A DNA stretch of 50,954 nt, taken from assembly GCA_021811925.1 (NCBI GenBank), contig JAKAPY010000001.1:1-50954 (forward strand), in the 5' to 3' direction. The translations under genes and the position numbers were made by a program. Shown here one piece after another: positions 24,315-32,793 of this stretch. This DNA comes from Thermoplasmata archaeon (GTDB lineage: Archaea > Thermoplasmatota > Thermoplasmata > Sysuiplasmatales > Sysuiplasmataceae). How positions within the stretch are numbered: the first letter of the stretch is position 1; every line of letters begins with the position of its first letter. The notes under the pieces were generated by a model. It saw only the letters and a list, made by a program, of their open reading frames with translations, made no database searches and was not told where the DNA came from.

Positions 24315-24952
24315 ACGGATCTCCTTTCATATTCGGAGAGGATTCCCTCGCCGGCCCTTCTCACAGAAACAAGGCTGAACCTTGCGAAGTCGCTTTCTTC
24401 CTCGAACCCTTCTCCGTCAGCCAGTGTTGGCGCATCCCTGCCGCCTATGATCACGGGGGAAGTGTAGACAAGCAACCTGTCGACAAGTCCCAGCCTTGCA
24501 AGTTCGAAGATGATCTCGCCTCCGCCTTCAACAAGGACGGACCTTATCCCCTCCTTGTAGAGAAGGTTCATTGCCTTCGAAATATCAACCTTCCTTTCTC
24601 CGCACCTCAGCATGACCGCATTTCCGATATTCTTCCTGCAGGAAGATGCGGTGATAATGTATGTCCTTCTCCCCTTCAGGACCTTTGCATCCGCGGGCGT
24701 TCTGCCCCTTGAGTCAAAAACGATCTTTGCGCATTTGCCCCCCTTTCCTGCTCTCCTGCCGGTGAGTGAAGGGTCGTCTGCAAGTATTGTGCCTACGCCC
24801 ACGGCAACGGCATCATGCTCCTCCCTGATTCCCATTACCCTTCCGATGTCTGTGGCGTCCGAGATTCCAATTCTTCGCCTGCGGACCGTGGATATTTTTC
24901 CGTCAATCGACGCAGCGCAATTGACCGTAACGGCTGGTCTGTCCAAGGGCAC
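24311..24952 (-). CDS. 2,5-diamino-6-ribosylamino-pyrimidinone 5'-phosphate reductase (riboflavin pathway)
   Basis: An NADPH-dependent reductase of the RibD C-terminal family (213 residues). It reduces the ribosyl side chain of the pyrimidine intermediate in archaeal riboflavin synthesis. Motifs are VNCAASIDGKIST near the N-terminus, AVGVGTILADDPSLTGR (about 49-65), SVLVEGGGEIIFELARLGLVD (about 149-169) and VIIGGRDAPTL. The start is GTG 24952. An element CCATTTAATCATTC upstream (centre near 24984) would place transcription start about 7 nt before it. It leads the operon with Mut7-C and DUF131. Confidence 0.88.
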   Translation of the reverse strand: MPLDRPAVTVNCAASIDGKISTVRRRRIGISDATDIGRVMGIREEHDAVAVGVGTILADDPSLTGRRAGKGGKCAKIVFDSRGRTPADAKVLKGRRTYIITASSCRKNIGNAVMLRCGERKVDISKAMNLLYKEGIRSVLVEGGGEIIFELARLGLVDRLLVYTSPVIIGGRDAPTLADGEGFEEESDFARFSLVSVRRAGEGILSEYERRSV

Positions 24953-25187
24953 ACCGTATAACCTGAAGAGCAGGTATCCATTTAATCATTCACACGGCTT
25001 TCATCGCCTGCAGTCTTGTGCGGCATTCGTGTTCTCGCCGGGCATCGTCAGACAATTGTCAGCTTTGCACGTAAGGCTTAAGTAAGAATGACAGTATAAG
25101 CGTAAACGGGATGCACGTGCGCTGTAGGCTACTTTCTTTACCGCAGGGTCGCGACTCAATATACATGTGGAAGCGGGGTGTCATCCT

Positions 25188-27086
25188 GTGATCACTGAAA
25201 CAGCTCTTTTCTTTCAGTTCGGCATAATGATGCTTCTTGCCTTCATTGGCGCCGGGCTTGCCGCCAGGTTCGGCCAGTCGGTCATACTCGGCTACATTGC
25301 CGTCGGTGCTCTGATAGGTCCGTACATTAGCATAACGCTCTTCGGTTACACCTACAATGGACTGATTCAGAACACCGATACGGTCAGCTACTTTGCCAAG
25401 ATGGGGCTCATACTACTCCTTTTCTTTGTCGGGCTAGAGTTTTCTGTGAGCAAGCTCAAGAAGACAAGGACTGCAGCAACCATACTGGCCATATTCAACT
25501 TCGGGATCGACATGTTTCTGGGCATACTCCTCGGCGTACTGATGAGGTGGCCCCTGGAGGATGCATTCTTTCTTGCAGCAATAATAGGGACGGGCTCATC
25601 CGCGGTTGCTGCAAAGACGCTAATGGAGATAGGGAAGCTCACTGCCCCTGAGACGGACTTCATCATAGGCATGAGCGTCGTGGAGGATTTCATCGCGATG
25701 CTTCTTCTGACTGTTGCCGGAGGCCTAACAATGACTGCCGGCAATGCGCCGGCCAGCCTCTGGGCCCTGCTTTCAGGCATCGGAATATTCTATATGTTCT
25801 TCCTGCTCCTCGCTGTCTTTGTCATACCCAGGGTGGTGAAGCATCTCGACGTCATACGCAGCGACGAAATGTTCATCCTCTTTGCACTTGGCATCGTGTT
25901 TATCTCCGCTGCCCTTGCGGATGCGCTCTATGTACAGTCGCTGATTGGTGCATTCTTCATAGGCATGGTATTCGCCGAAACAAGCATGACAGACCGGCTC
26001 AAGACCAAGCTCATGTCAATGCGTGATGCATTCGTGGCCATATTCTTCGTCTACTTCGGCATGATGATGAATCCGTCGGTGATTATCATGGTGCTACCGA
26101 TGATTGCTTTCGCCGTTCCCCTGATGCTCCTTTCAGACATCATAATCACAACAAGCGTCGCAATGCTGATTGGTTTCCCCTCAAGGCACGCGTTCTTTGT
26201 GGGAAGCACTTCTGCTTTCAGGGGAGCGGAGTCAATGCTCTTTGCAAGCGTGGGCGGTAGCTCCCTGGGTGTTGCTTATGCCGAGCAGCTTTACGCCATA
26301 GCCGGCCCTTTCTCGCTTATCATGGACCTTGTCGCTCTTCCCGTTCTCAAGAACTCCTCGAAGCTCGTCGTGAAGCTCTCGAAATATGTCCCCGAGTACG
26401 TCAGATTCTGTTCCCTTCTCATCTCAAGAACGTTCTCGAAACTTGTGATGCCGCAGCCGCTGAAGATTTATGGCGATGCAAAGAGGTCCACACTTCCCCT
26501 TTGGTCATTCATCGTCTCGTGCGCCGTCGCAATCTTCCTGAGCTTCCCCTTCAAGATAATACCTATCGGCGTGGCGCTCGTCTCCGGATACTTGGCTGTG
26601 CGTGTCCTGAGAAAGGATCTCAATTCAGCCATCAGCCTGATCAACTATGCAAACATAGGGGTACCGAGCAGCAAGGGAATTCCGGAGATACTGGATCTTG
26701 TCATAAGGCTTGTATCAGGACTCATGATCACTACTGTCGCTGTAATAGCAGTGTCAGCTGTATACATCCCCGCATCACTGGTGCCGATAGCACTGTACGT
26801 CCTGCTGATGCTATATTCAATGAAGTCGAGCTACAATGCCCTTTCCAGATTCACTCCACTTTCTTCCCGCACAATTGGAAGCAGGGGATTGGCGCGCCAG
26901 CAGAGTGCAGGAAGCCTTGGCGTCGAAACTCCGACGGTCCCCTTCCACAACTCTGGATTCAGGCAGGGTATTTCTCTTGCGTCAAGGCACAGTGACAAAG
27001 CAGGAGTAGGCTACATCATGACAAAGCCCAAGGTCCAGAAGGCAAAAGAATTCCATGATGGCATTTACCCACCGCCGCTTAAGTGA
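25188..27086 (+). CDS. CPA2-type cation:proton antiporter (KefB/NapA-like)
   Basis: A 632-residue membrane protein that exchanges Na+ or K+ for protons. It has about 12-13 hydrophobic helices over the first 400 residues, with family motifs GYIAVGALIGPYI, LLLFFVGLEFSVSKLKK, IIGTGSSAVAAKTLMEIG and FIGMVFAETSMTDRLK. A further hydrophobic block follows at about 445-560, and the tail is Ser-rich and cytosolic. No TrkA-N domain is present. GTG 25188 is preferred over GTG 25167: the box AATATACA is centred 27 nt before it, the leaderless spacing, and the conserved sequence starts VITETALFFQFG. In an acidophile such exchangers serve pH homeostasis (inference). Confidence 0.85.
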   Translation: MITETALFFQFGIMMLLAFIGAGLAARFGQSVILGYIAVGALIGPYISITLFGYTYNGLIQNTDTVSYFAKMGLILLLFFVGLEFSVSKLKKTRTAATILAIFNFGIDMFLGILLGVLMRWPLEDAFFLAAIIGTGSSAVAAKTLMEIGKLTAPETDFIIGMSVVEDFIAMLLLTVAGGLTMTAGNAPASLWALLSGIGIFYMFFLLLAVFVIPRVVKHLDVIRSDEMFILFALGIVFISAALADALYVQSLIGAFFIGMVFAETSMTDRLKTKLMSMRDAFVAIFFVYFGMMMNPSVIIMVLPMIAFAVPLMLLSDIIITTSVAMLIGFPSRHAFFVGSTSAFRGAESMLFASVGGSSLGVAYAEQLYAIAGPFSLIMDLVALPVLKNSSKLVVKLSKYVPEYVRFCSLLISRTFSKLVMPQPLKIYGDAKRSTLPLWSFIVSCAVAIFLSFPFKIIPIGVALVSGYLAVRVLRKDLNSAISLINYANIGVPSSKGIPEILDLVIRLVSGLMITTVAVIAVSAVYIPASLVPIALYVLLMLYSMKSSYNALSRFTPLSSRTIGSRGLARQQSAGSLGVETPTVPFHNSGFRQGISLASRHSDKAGVGYIMTKPKVQKAKEFHDGIYPPPLK

Positions 27087-27141
27087 ACTCAGCCTTTGCA
27101 CGTTCGGGATATTTCCGTCTGGCCCATGCCCCGAATCGTTT

Positions 27142-27537
27142 TCAGTTTCCAGCCGAAAAGAGCATCTGCCCGCCTTTTTCTTCCGTCCCTTCGCTGGCAG
27201 ACTCGTTGTTTCTCCTCACCCAATCAAGAAGTCCGGCGAGGAGTGTCCTCAGTTCATGACCCTTCTCGGTAAGATTGTATTCGACCCTGGGAGGAGTTTC
27301 AGGATATACTCTCCTGACCAGAACACCTGCTTTTTCAAGCTCCCACAACCTGTCGGAAAGACAGGCTGCGCTGATGCCCTCAATCATTCTCTTCAATTCG
27401 TTGAATCTCAGGTTGTCCCTCAGTCCCATCGCATGTATCACAGGCATCGTCCATTTCTTGCTGATCTGGTTGAAAAACCCAGAAGCGAAGGCACACTCCT
27501 TGACCGCTCCCTGATCCATTTCCATCTGCGAACTCAA
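27142..27537 (-). CDS. HxlR-family winged-helix transcriptional regulator
   Basis: A 131-residue DNA-binding protein of the HxlR (MarR-related) family. ISKKWTMPVIHAMGLRDNLRFNELKRMI is the characteristic N-terminal helix and HTH; CLSDRLWELEKAGVLVRRVYPETPPRVEYNLTEKGHEL is the recognition helix and wing. The start is TTG 27537 or ATG 27525; the box ACTTATAC, centred 23 nt before the TTG, favours the former as leaderless. It is divergent from a GNAT acetyltransferase and probably controls that gene and itself, as is usual for the family. Confidence 0.85.
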   Translation of the reverse strand: MSSQMEMDQGAVKECAFASGFFNQISKKWTMPVIHAMGLRDNLRFNELKRMIEGISAACLSDRLWELEKAGVLVRRVYPETPPRVEYNLTEKGHELRTLLAGLLDWVRRNNESASEGTEEKGGQMLFSAGN

Positions 27538-27566
27538 GTAAAATCACTTTATCTGGTATAAGTTTC

Positions 27567-27594
27567 GTATTTGGTATATAAATTGGAGTATTTG
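27567..27594. promoter_or_regulatory. Divergent promoter with direct repeats, candidate HxlR operator
   Basis: GTATTTG occurs at 27567-27573 and again at 27588-27594, 21 bp apart or two helical turns, flanking the TATA box TATATAAA (27575-27582) of the acetyltransferase gene. Protein bound to both would cover that TATA box. The assignment to the HxlR protein next door is inferred from position. Confidence 0.4.
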
Positions 27595-27630
27595 CCACAC
27601 TATTTTACTTTGCGCATCAATCACTTTTCC

Positions 27631-28155
27631 ATGGAAGGTGTAAGCGTGCGTCACGCCATTTCGACCGACGCAGCCCGGATCGCAGCGGTGCATATGGACT
27701 GCTGGCGCTCGACATACGGGGGCACAGTCGATCATGAAGGGCTGTCGGCCTTTTCCCTCGAGTCGATAGCCGCAAGGTGGAAGGAATGGATAGGAGAAAA
27801 GAAGACAAATGTGCTTGTGGCCGAGGTGGACAGGGAGAAAAGAATCGTGGGATACTGCCAGTCAGGGCCCACGAGGGACAGGGACCCGAGGTTCAGTTCC
27901 GAGGTATACTCGCTTTACATCCTGAAGGAATGCCAGAGGAAAGGGATTGGAAGGGAACTTGTCAAGCTGACAGCGTCGCAGCTTCTCACCGACGGTTTCA
28001 ATTCCGTCATGACATGGGTGCTGGCCGACAATCCTGCAAGGAAATTCTGCGAACACCTTGGCGGCACGGTGCTGGGAAGCAGGGCGGTGACAGTTGGAAG
28101 TTCGGATCTTGAGGAGATCAATTACGGATGGAGGGATCTGAAGGTTCTGTTCTGA
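27631..28155 (+). CDS. GNAT-family N-acetyltransferase
   Basis: An acetyl-CoA-dependent N-acyltransferase of about 174 residues. The N-terminal strand and helix read VSVRHAISTDAARIAAVHMDCW. Motif A is YSLYILKECQRKGIGRELVK, with the pyrophosphate-binding Q-R-K-G-I-G, and motif B is ADNPARKFCEHLGG. It resembles RimI-like and PhinothricinAT-like members; the substrate is unknown. ATG 27631 is given, but GTG 27646, with AAGGTG 5 nt upstream, is a close alternative. It is divergent from the HxlR regulator and convergent with dapL. Confidence 0.82.
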   Translation: MEGVSVRHAISTDAARIAAVHMDCWRSTYGGTVDHEGLSAFSLESIAARWKEWIGEKKTNVLVAEVDREKRIVGYCQSGPTRDRDPRFSSEVYSLYILKECQRKGIGRELVKLTASQLLTDGFNSVMTWVLADNPARKFCEHLGGTVLGSRAVTVGSSDLEEINYGWRDLKVLF

Positions 28156-28166
28156 CCAGTGCACCT

Positions 28167-29336
28167 TCAGCTGCCGGCAAACTTCATTACTGCGGGGCTC
28201 GCAGACATCCTTTTCACAGCTTCCTCCACCTTCTCCATGGGCTGTGTAACCGCAAACCTGACGTAATTACTTCCGCGGAGGCCAAACGCGATTCCGGGGG
28301 TAGCCACTATTCCTGAATCAATCATGGCCCGGACCATGTCAGCGCCATTTCCCCTGACACGCAGCCAGAGGTAGAATGTGCCCCTGGGCATTCGTGCATC
28401 GAATCCCGCCCCGACCAGCCCGCCGACCAGGCGCTTCATTCTTCTCTCAAGCTCTTCCGCATTCCTGATCAGCTCCTGCGGCCTTTCCCTGCCAGTGTAT
28501 TTCGCCAGGGCTGCAGAACCGGCGGCCTGGATGAATTTCGGAATTCCCGAGTCGATCTGCGACTTCACCTTCTTCAGCCCAGATATAAGGTGTGCGTCAC
28601 CAGCAGCGAAGCCAATCCTGAAGCCGGTCATGTTGAATGTCTTGCTCAGTGAATGGAACTCAATTAAGCCTTCCCTGGAGTGTTTCGTCTGCAGCACCGA
28701 AGGAGGGGGGTTAACACCGAAGTATTGTTCGGAGTAGGCGTTGTCATAGCAGAGTATTGAACCTTCTGCGTGCGCCGAATCCACAAATCCGTTGACATCT
28801 TCCAGGCTGGCAAATGCAGCGGTCGGGTTGTTCGGGTAATTCAGGTAGACCACCTTCAGGCCACTGTGGAAGGGCAGTTTCGGAAGGAAATTCTCGTCCA
28901 TCTCAAGCCTCACGGGCGTTCCATCCGACAGCAGGGCAGCTCCCTGAGAGTACACGGGATATCCCGGGTCAGGGACACCGACCTTTTCCCCCGGATCAAC
29001 AAACGCACGGGCGAAGTTTGCCAGCCCCTCCTTGGAGCCTATCAGGGCGCATATCTCCCTGTCCGGATCGAGCTTGACTCCGAACCTGACATCATACCAC
29101 TTTGCAACCGCTTCCCTGAAGTGCCGCTCGCCCTGGCTGGAGGAATACTGATGTGACCTCTCCTCATCCAGCGCCTTGATAAGCGCATATATGACAAACG
29201 AAGGAGGCCTGATATCTGGGTCGCCTATGCCAAGGGAGATGATATCCACGCCCTCCCTTCGCTTCTGCTCCTCCATCCTTTCGAGGTCTGCGAATATGTA
29301 CGGCGGCAGATTCTCGACCCTGCTTGCAATCCTCAC
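28167..29336 (-). CDS. dapL: LL-diaminopimelate aminotransferase
   Basis: A PLP fold-type I aminotransferase (389 residues) that converts tetrahydrodipicolinate directly to LL-diaminopimelate with glutamate as amino donor. It shows the conserved ISLGIGDPDIRPP, YSSSQGERHFREAVAKWY, DPGYPVYSQGAALLSDG, VYLNYPNNPTAA and the PLP lysine in SLSKTFNMTGFRIGFA. The start is GTG 29336 overlapping the lysA stop (GTGA). It is the last gene of the dapA-dapB-lysA-dapL unit, which fixes the pathway assignment. It is convergent with the GNAT gene, 11 bp away. Confidence 0.9.
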   Translation of the reverse strand: MRIASRVENLPPYIFADLERMEEQKRREGVDIISLGIGDPDIRPPSFVIYALIKALDEERSHQYSSSQGERHFREAVAKWYDVRFGVKLDPDREICALIGSKEGLANFARAFVDPGEKVGVPDPGYPVYSQGAALLSDGTPVRLEMDENFLPKLPFHSGLKVVYLNYPNNPTAAFASLEDVNGFVDSAHAEGSILCYDNAYSEQYFGVNPPPSVLQTKHSREGLIEFHSLSKTFNMTGFRIGFAAGDAHLISGLKKVKSQIDSGIPKFIQAAGSAALAKYTGRERPQELIRNAEELERRMKRLVGGLVGAGFDARMPRGTFYLWLRVRGNGADMVRAMIDSGIVATPGIAFGLRGSNYVRFAVTQPMEKVEEAVKRMSASPAVMKFAGS

Positions 29337-30631
29337 TGCGCATCCCTCATGACTGAGGGCGGAACAATCTGCCTTCTCACAAAATCGGTCATCGTCTCCC
29401 TCTCCCTGGTGAGGTATGCCTTTCCTCCGATTATGAATGCCTCTGCCGGCATTGTCCTTGTGTTGTAGTTGCTTGCCATGGAATATCCGTACGCTCCCAC
29501 GTTCAGGAATGCAAGCAGGTCCCCCGGGGCGAGATCCGGCAGCTTCCTGTCCCTTCCCATTATGTCAGTGTTTTCACAAATCTGTCCGGTGACATTTGCG
29601 ACAATCGTCTTCGCCTTATCCATCTTGCCCGCCGGCAGTATTTCGTGGTATGCCCCGTACAGCGCAGGCCTCAGCAGAGTGTTCATTCCTGCATCGCAGC
29701 CCACGAAATTCTTTCCCGCCTTCTTCACATGAGTGACAGACGCAAGAAGCACTCCCGCATCGCATACAATGTACCTTCCGGGCTCTATGAAAAGGGTGGG
29801 GTCACCCATTGTCCTGGTCGATGCTATCCTCTCCTCAAATTTCGCGACGACCATCTGGGCCACTTCGTCGATAGGCAGTTCACTCTCCTCCTCCTGGTAA
29901 GGCACACCGAAACCGCCGCCTATGTCAATGAATTCAAACTCTATTCCAAGTCCGGAGGAAATCCTTCCGGCTATGTCCATGAGCCTTTCGGTTATTGCCG
30001 GGAAATACTCAGGGTCGAGCACGTTCGAGCCGGACATCATATGCAATCCGAACCGCCTTATCCCCGCTCCCTTTGCTCTTCTGTAGGCCCTCATCGCCTC
30101 CTCCTCCATCATTCCGAACTTTGCGTCCGGACCGGCCGTGACGAGCCCCTCATACTTGCCCTTCCCCGTTCCCGGGTTGATCCTGAATGACACCACCCCG
30201 GGCTTTCCGAACCTGAGCAGCCTCTCAAGCAGTGGCCCGTCGTCCAGGTTTATGATGGCGCCGGAATCGTAGCCGTAGCTCAGCTCCTCGTCTGTGTTGT
30301 AATTGCCTGAATAAAGCATCCGGCTGCTTTCGAAGCCGGCCATCCTCGCAAGCATTATCTCAGCGGGACATGAGCAATCCGCTCCCGCACCCTCGCTTCT
30401 CAGTATGTTGAGGGTTGTGAGGTTGTTGTTGGACTTGACTGCAAAGTTCAGCCTGAAATTCTTTCTTCTCCTGTAGAAAGTGCTGTGGATTCGCCTGTAG
30501 TTTTCCCTAATCCTTCTTTCCGAGTAGACGTAGAGAGGGGTGCCAAATATCGAGGCGAGCTCTTCTGCAGCAATACCGTCAAAAAACATCTTACCTTTTC
30601 TGTTCTCAATACAGTCTGCAAATACCAACAT
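29333..30631 (-). CDS. lysA: Diaminopimelate decarboxylase
   Basis: Decarboxylates meso-diaminopimelate to L-lysine (PLP fold-type III, 432 residues). The PLP lysine is in NFAVKSNNNLTTL, and the barrel shows GLHMMSGSNVLDPEYF, FEFIDIGGGFGVPY and FIEPGRYIVCDAG. The C-terminal substrate loop is GQICENTDIMGRDRKLP, with Cys of the partner active site, and AYGYSMASNYNTR follows. It starts 24 bp after dapB and overlaps dapL by 4 nt. The enzyme needs the meso isomer, so an epimerase must exist elsewhere in the genome. Confidence 0.93.
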   Translation of the reverse strand: MLVFADCIENRKGKMFFDGIAAEELASIFGTPLYVYSERRIRENYRRIHSTFYRRRKNFRLNFAVKSNNNLTTLNILRSEGAGADCSCPAEIMLARMAGFESSRMLYSGNYNTDEELSYGYDSGAIINLDDGPLLERLLRFGKPGVVSFRINPGTGKGKYEGLVTAGPDAKFGMMEEEAMRAYRRAKGAGIRRFGLHMMSGSNVLDPEYFPAITERLMDIAGRISSGLGIEFEFIDIGGGFGVPYQEEESELPIDEVAQMVVAKFEERIASTRTMGDPTLFIEPGRYIVCDAGVLLASVTHVKKAGKNFVGCDAGMNTLLRPALYGAYHEILPAGKMDKAKTIVANVTGQICENTDIMGRDRKLPDLAPGDLLAFLNVGAYGYSMASNYNTRTMPAEAFIIGGKAYLTRERETMTDFVRRQIVPPSVMRDAQ

Positions 30632-30654
30632 AGGCAGCGCACCAGCCAGATTGC

Positions 30655-31425
30655 TTAAGCACTTATCAGGTCCGAGAGCGAATACAGGCCTTTCTCGTTC
30701 CTGTGTTCAGCCACCCATTCGACGGAGCGGACGATGCCGTCAACAAAGGCAAGGCTGCCCATCGTGGTATGCCTCAGTTCTATTTCCTCGTTTGGTGCCT
30801 CCGCCAGTATCCTGTGTTCCGAACCACCACCGTTACCCGCCCTTACGGAAAGGATCTCCAGTGCAGCCGCATTTCTTGCCCCCGGAGTAAGTTTTATCGC
30901 CAGACCGCCATAGCGCCCTGAAATCCTTGAGGCCAGGTCCTTGGCTGTTCCGCTTGGCGCGTCCTTCTTAGATGAGTTGTGCCTCTCCACTATCGAGAGG
31001 TCGAACAGATCAGGCAGCGGAAACACAAGCTCCACTATTCTTCTGAGAACAGCGATTCCCACCGAGAAATTGCTTTCAAGAACGACAGGTATTCTTTCTG
31101 CAGCCTTTCTGATTGACTGCAGCTGCGATTCACTGTGACCCGTGGCGGCAATGACGACCGGCGAGCCGGATGCCGCAGCACTGCCGATTATGGACGATGT
31201 GCCTTCCGGGCTGGAACAGTCTACAACCACCCTGCCCTCAAGTACACCTTCGAGGCTGTCCGCGTGAAGCAGGGGCACTTTCCCGTCCTGCAGGTCGGCC
31301 GTTCCGATCGGCGTGTCCCTCGACACTATGCCCGCGGCTACAGTCATGTTCCCGGGCAGGTTTCGTGCGACAGAAGATCCAAGCCTTCCCGCGAGGCCCA
31401 CGACGACCAGCTCAGTTCTCTTCAT
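30655..31425 (-). CDS. dapB: 4-hydroxy-tetrahydrodipicolinate reductase
   Basis: NAD(P)H-dependent second step of diaminopimelate synthesis (256 residues). The nucleotide-binding loop is VVGLAGRLGSSVARNL near the N-terminus. The family signature VERHNSSKKDAPSGTAKDLA (about residues 149-168) contains the catalytic His/Lys region; Glu-Arg-His-Asn replaces the common Glu-x-His-His. Late strand MGSLAFVDGIVRSVEWVAEH closes the fold. ATG 31425 is used: it lies within the last codons of dapA (overlap 14 nt), while the longer frame to 31488 is unconserved. Confidence 0.92.
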   Translation of the reverse strand: MKRTELVVVGLAGRLGSSVARNLPGNMTVAAGIVSRDTPIGTADLQDGKVPLLHADSLEGVLEGRVVVDCSSPEGTSSIIGSAAASGSPVVIAATGHSESQLQSIRKAAERIPVVLESNFSVGIAVLRRIVELVFPLPDLFDLSIVERHNSSKKDAPSGTAKDLASRISGRYGGLAIKLTPGARNAAALEILSVRAGNGGGSEHRILAEAPNEEIELRHTTMGSLAFVDGIVRSVEWVAEHRNEKGLYSLSDLISA

Positions 31426-32449
31426 AGCAGAGTCCCTCGAGAACTTCAGCGCTGTCCAGCCTTTGCCCGATGTCCACGTCGAAAGCATCCTCGACCGGTT
31501 TCAGCAGTTCAGGATTCTGCTCAAGCGTCTTTCTCGCAGTTTCGACAATCCTCATCAGGCCCGTCCTTGTCATTCTGCCCAGAGGCCTTCTGCATCCTCC
31601 CGACGGCATCCCGAAGAGGCTCATCACCGTCTTAACAGGCAGTGGATTCCTGAACCTCAGCAGCGTCTGGCCGTATCTACCCTGATGAGTGGTCTTGACC
31701 GTCACAAGATTGAACCATGGTGAGAGAACAAGTGCAAGATTCTCAGCCCTTTCCCTGTCCCCGGACCTTATTGCGCTGACCATCCCGGAGACATGTTTCG
31801 GGAAAACGTTTGACATGACTGAAATGACACCGTTGGCAGAAATCTCCCTGTCCGTCATGACTCCGTGGGTCAATGAATCGTCCCCCGACATTATGGAATA
31901 GCCTTCCCCGCAGAGCCTCCTTGTGAGCTTCATGTTTTCAACGTCTCCGGTGGCTTCTTTCACCGTGTCCACCTGGGCATATTCGTCGTGCAGGATGGCG
32001 AGATCCTGCGGAAGAAGGTGCGTCCCTGTCCTACCTGGAATCACATAGGGCACCAGGTTTGTCCCCGGAACCGCCCTGGCAATCGGTTCGATGTATTCCT
32101 TTCTGATTTCCATTGAACTCGGGCCGTTGTAGTATGGTTCAACAAGTAGTATCGAACTGTAGCCGAGCTCCGAGGCAAGCTTGCTCGCCTCAAGCGCTTC
32201 ATCGAAATTGTTCTTGCCGCAGCTTGCCATCGCGCCAACATGGCCATTGCATACATCTCGGAAGGCGGGAAGCAGTTTCACATACTCTTCGTGGCTGAGG
32301 GCGGGCGTCTCTCCTGTGGTGCCTGCAACAAGCAGGCCGTCAATTCCATTCTCAATCTGGTAGCTGACCAGCCTTTCCATTCCTTCGGCATCCACCGAAC
32401 CGTCCTTGCTGAATGGGGTGATCATTGCAGTATAAGTCCCGGCGAGCAT
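31412..32449 (-). CDS. dapA: 4-hydroxy-tetrahydrodipicolinate synthase, C-terminally extended
   Basis: Condenses pyruvate and aspartate semialdehyde, first committed step to lysine. The (beta/alpha)8 barrel shows VAGTTGETPALSHEEY (41-56), Tyr135 in VPYVIPGRTG and the Schiff-base Lys164 in TVKEATGDVENM. At 345 residues it is about 50 longer than usual; the extra part is at the C-terminus (MRIVETARKTLEQNPELLKP onward). ATG 32449 is chosen because a strong TATA box is centred 31 nt upstream; the open frame to 32593 is not conserved. It is the first gene of the lysine operon. Confidence 0.92.
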   Translation of the reverse strand: MLAGTYTAMITPFSKDGSVDAEGMERLVSYQIENGIDGLLVAGTTGETPALSHEEYVKLLPAFRDVCNGHVGAMASCGKNNFDEALEASKLASELGYSSILLVEPYYNGPSSMEIRKEYIEPIARAVPGTNLVPYVIPGRTGTHLLPQDLAILHDEYAQVDTVKEATGDVENMKLTRRLCGEGYSIMSGDDSLTHGVMTDREISANGVISVMSNVFPKHVSGMVSAIRSGDRERAENLALVLSPWFNLVTVKTTHQGRYGQTLLRFRNPLPVKTVMSLFGMPSGGCRRPLGRMTRTGLMRIVETARKTLEQNPELLKPVEDAFDVDIGQRLDSAEVLEGLCYEEN

Positions 32450-32475
32450 CGTATCGGCCCGTGTAGAAAGACCGC

Positions 32476-32485
32476 ATATATAAAT
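32476..32485 (-). promoter_or_regulatory. TATA element of the dapA-dapB-lysA-dapL operon
   Basis: The minus strand reads ATTTATATAT followed by GCGG. It would start the message about 5 nt before the dapA ATG at 32449. It is essentially the same box as that of the multi-GAF gene. Confidence 0.6.
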
Positions 32486-32544
32486 GGTTGCTATTTCGAT
32501 ACTCGAATTACGAAATTCGTTATGATGTCCGTAACCGAACCCGG

Positions 32545-32760
32545 TCACTCGTCCCGCTGTCCGGCCGAAAGCGCATGCAGACACACTGGACAAATGCAGT
32601 CATCGGCCATTGTGGACAATCTCTCAAGCGATTCCACCGGCACCTTCACGGATGAGCACCAGCACTTCCCGGCTGAAAGAAGGCCCTCGCACCTGAACTC
32701 CGAACCGCAGAGCCCGCATCTGAGATTTCTTGCCAATGGTATGGAAATGCACGCCGCCAT
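32545..32760 (-). CDS. Cysteine-rich CWC-family protein
   Basis: A 71-residue protein with eight cysteines (15, 18, 24, 33, 35, 55, 57 and 60) in the pattern CGLC..FRC...CWC...CICPVC. This matches the Cys_rich_CWC family, probably a small zinc-binding protein of unknown function that is more familiar from bacteria. It starts 33 bp after the acetoacetyl-CoA synthetase stop on the same strand, so it is likely co-transcribed. It ends about 60 bp before the lysine operon promoter. Confidence 0.7.
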   Translation of the reverse strand: MAACISIPLARNLRCGLCGSEFRCEGLLSAGKCWCSSVKVPVESLERLSTMADDCICPVCLHALSAGQRDE

Positions 32761-32793
32761 ATTCAGCCTGTTGCCTGCGCGCTGCCACTCCCT

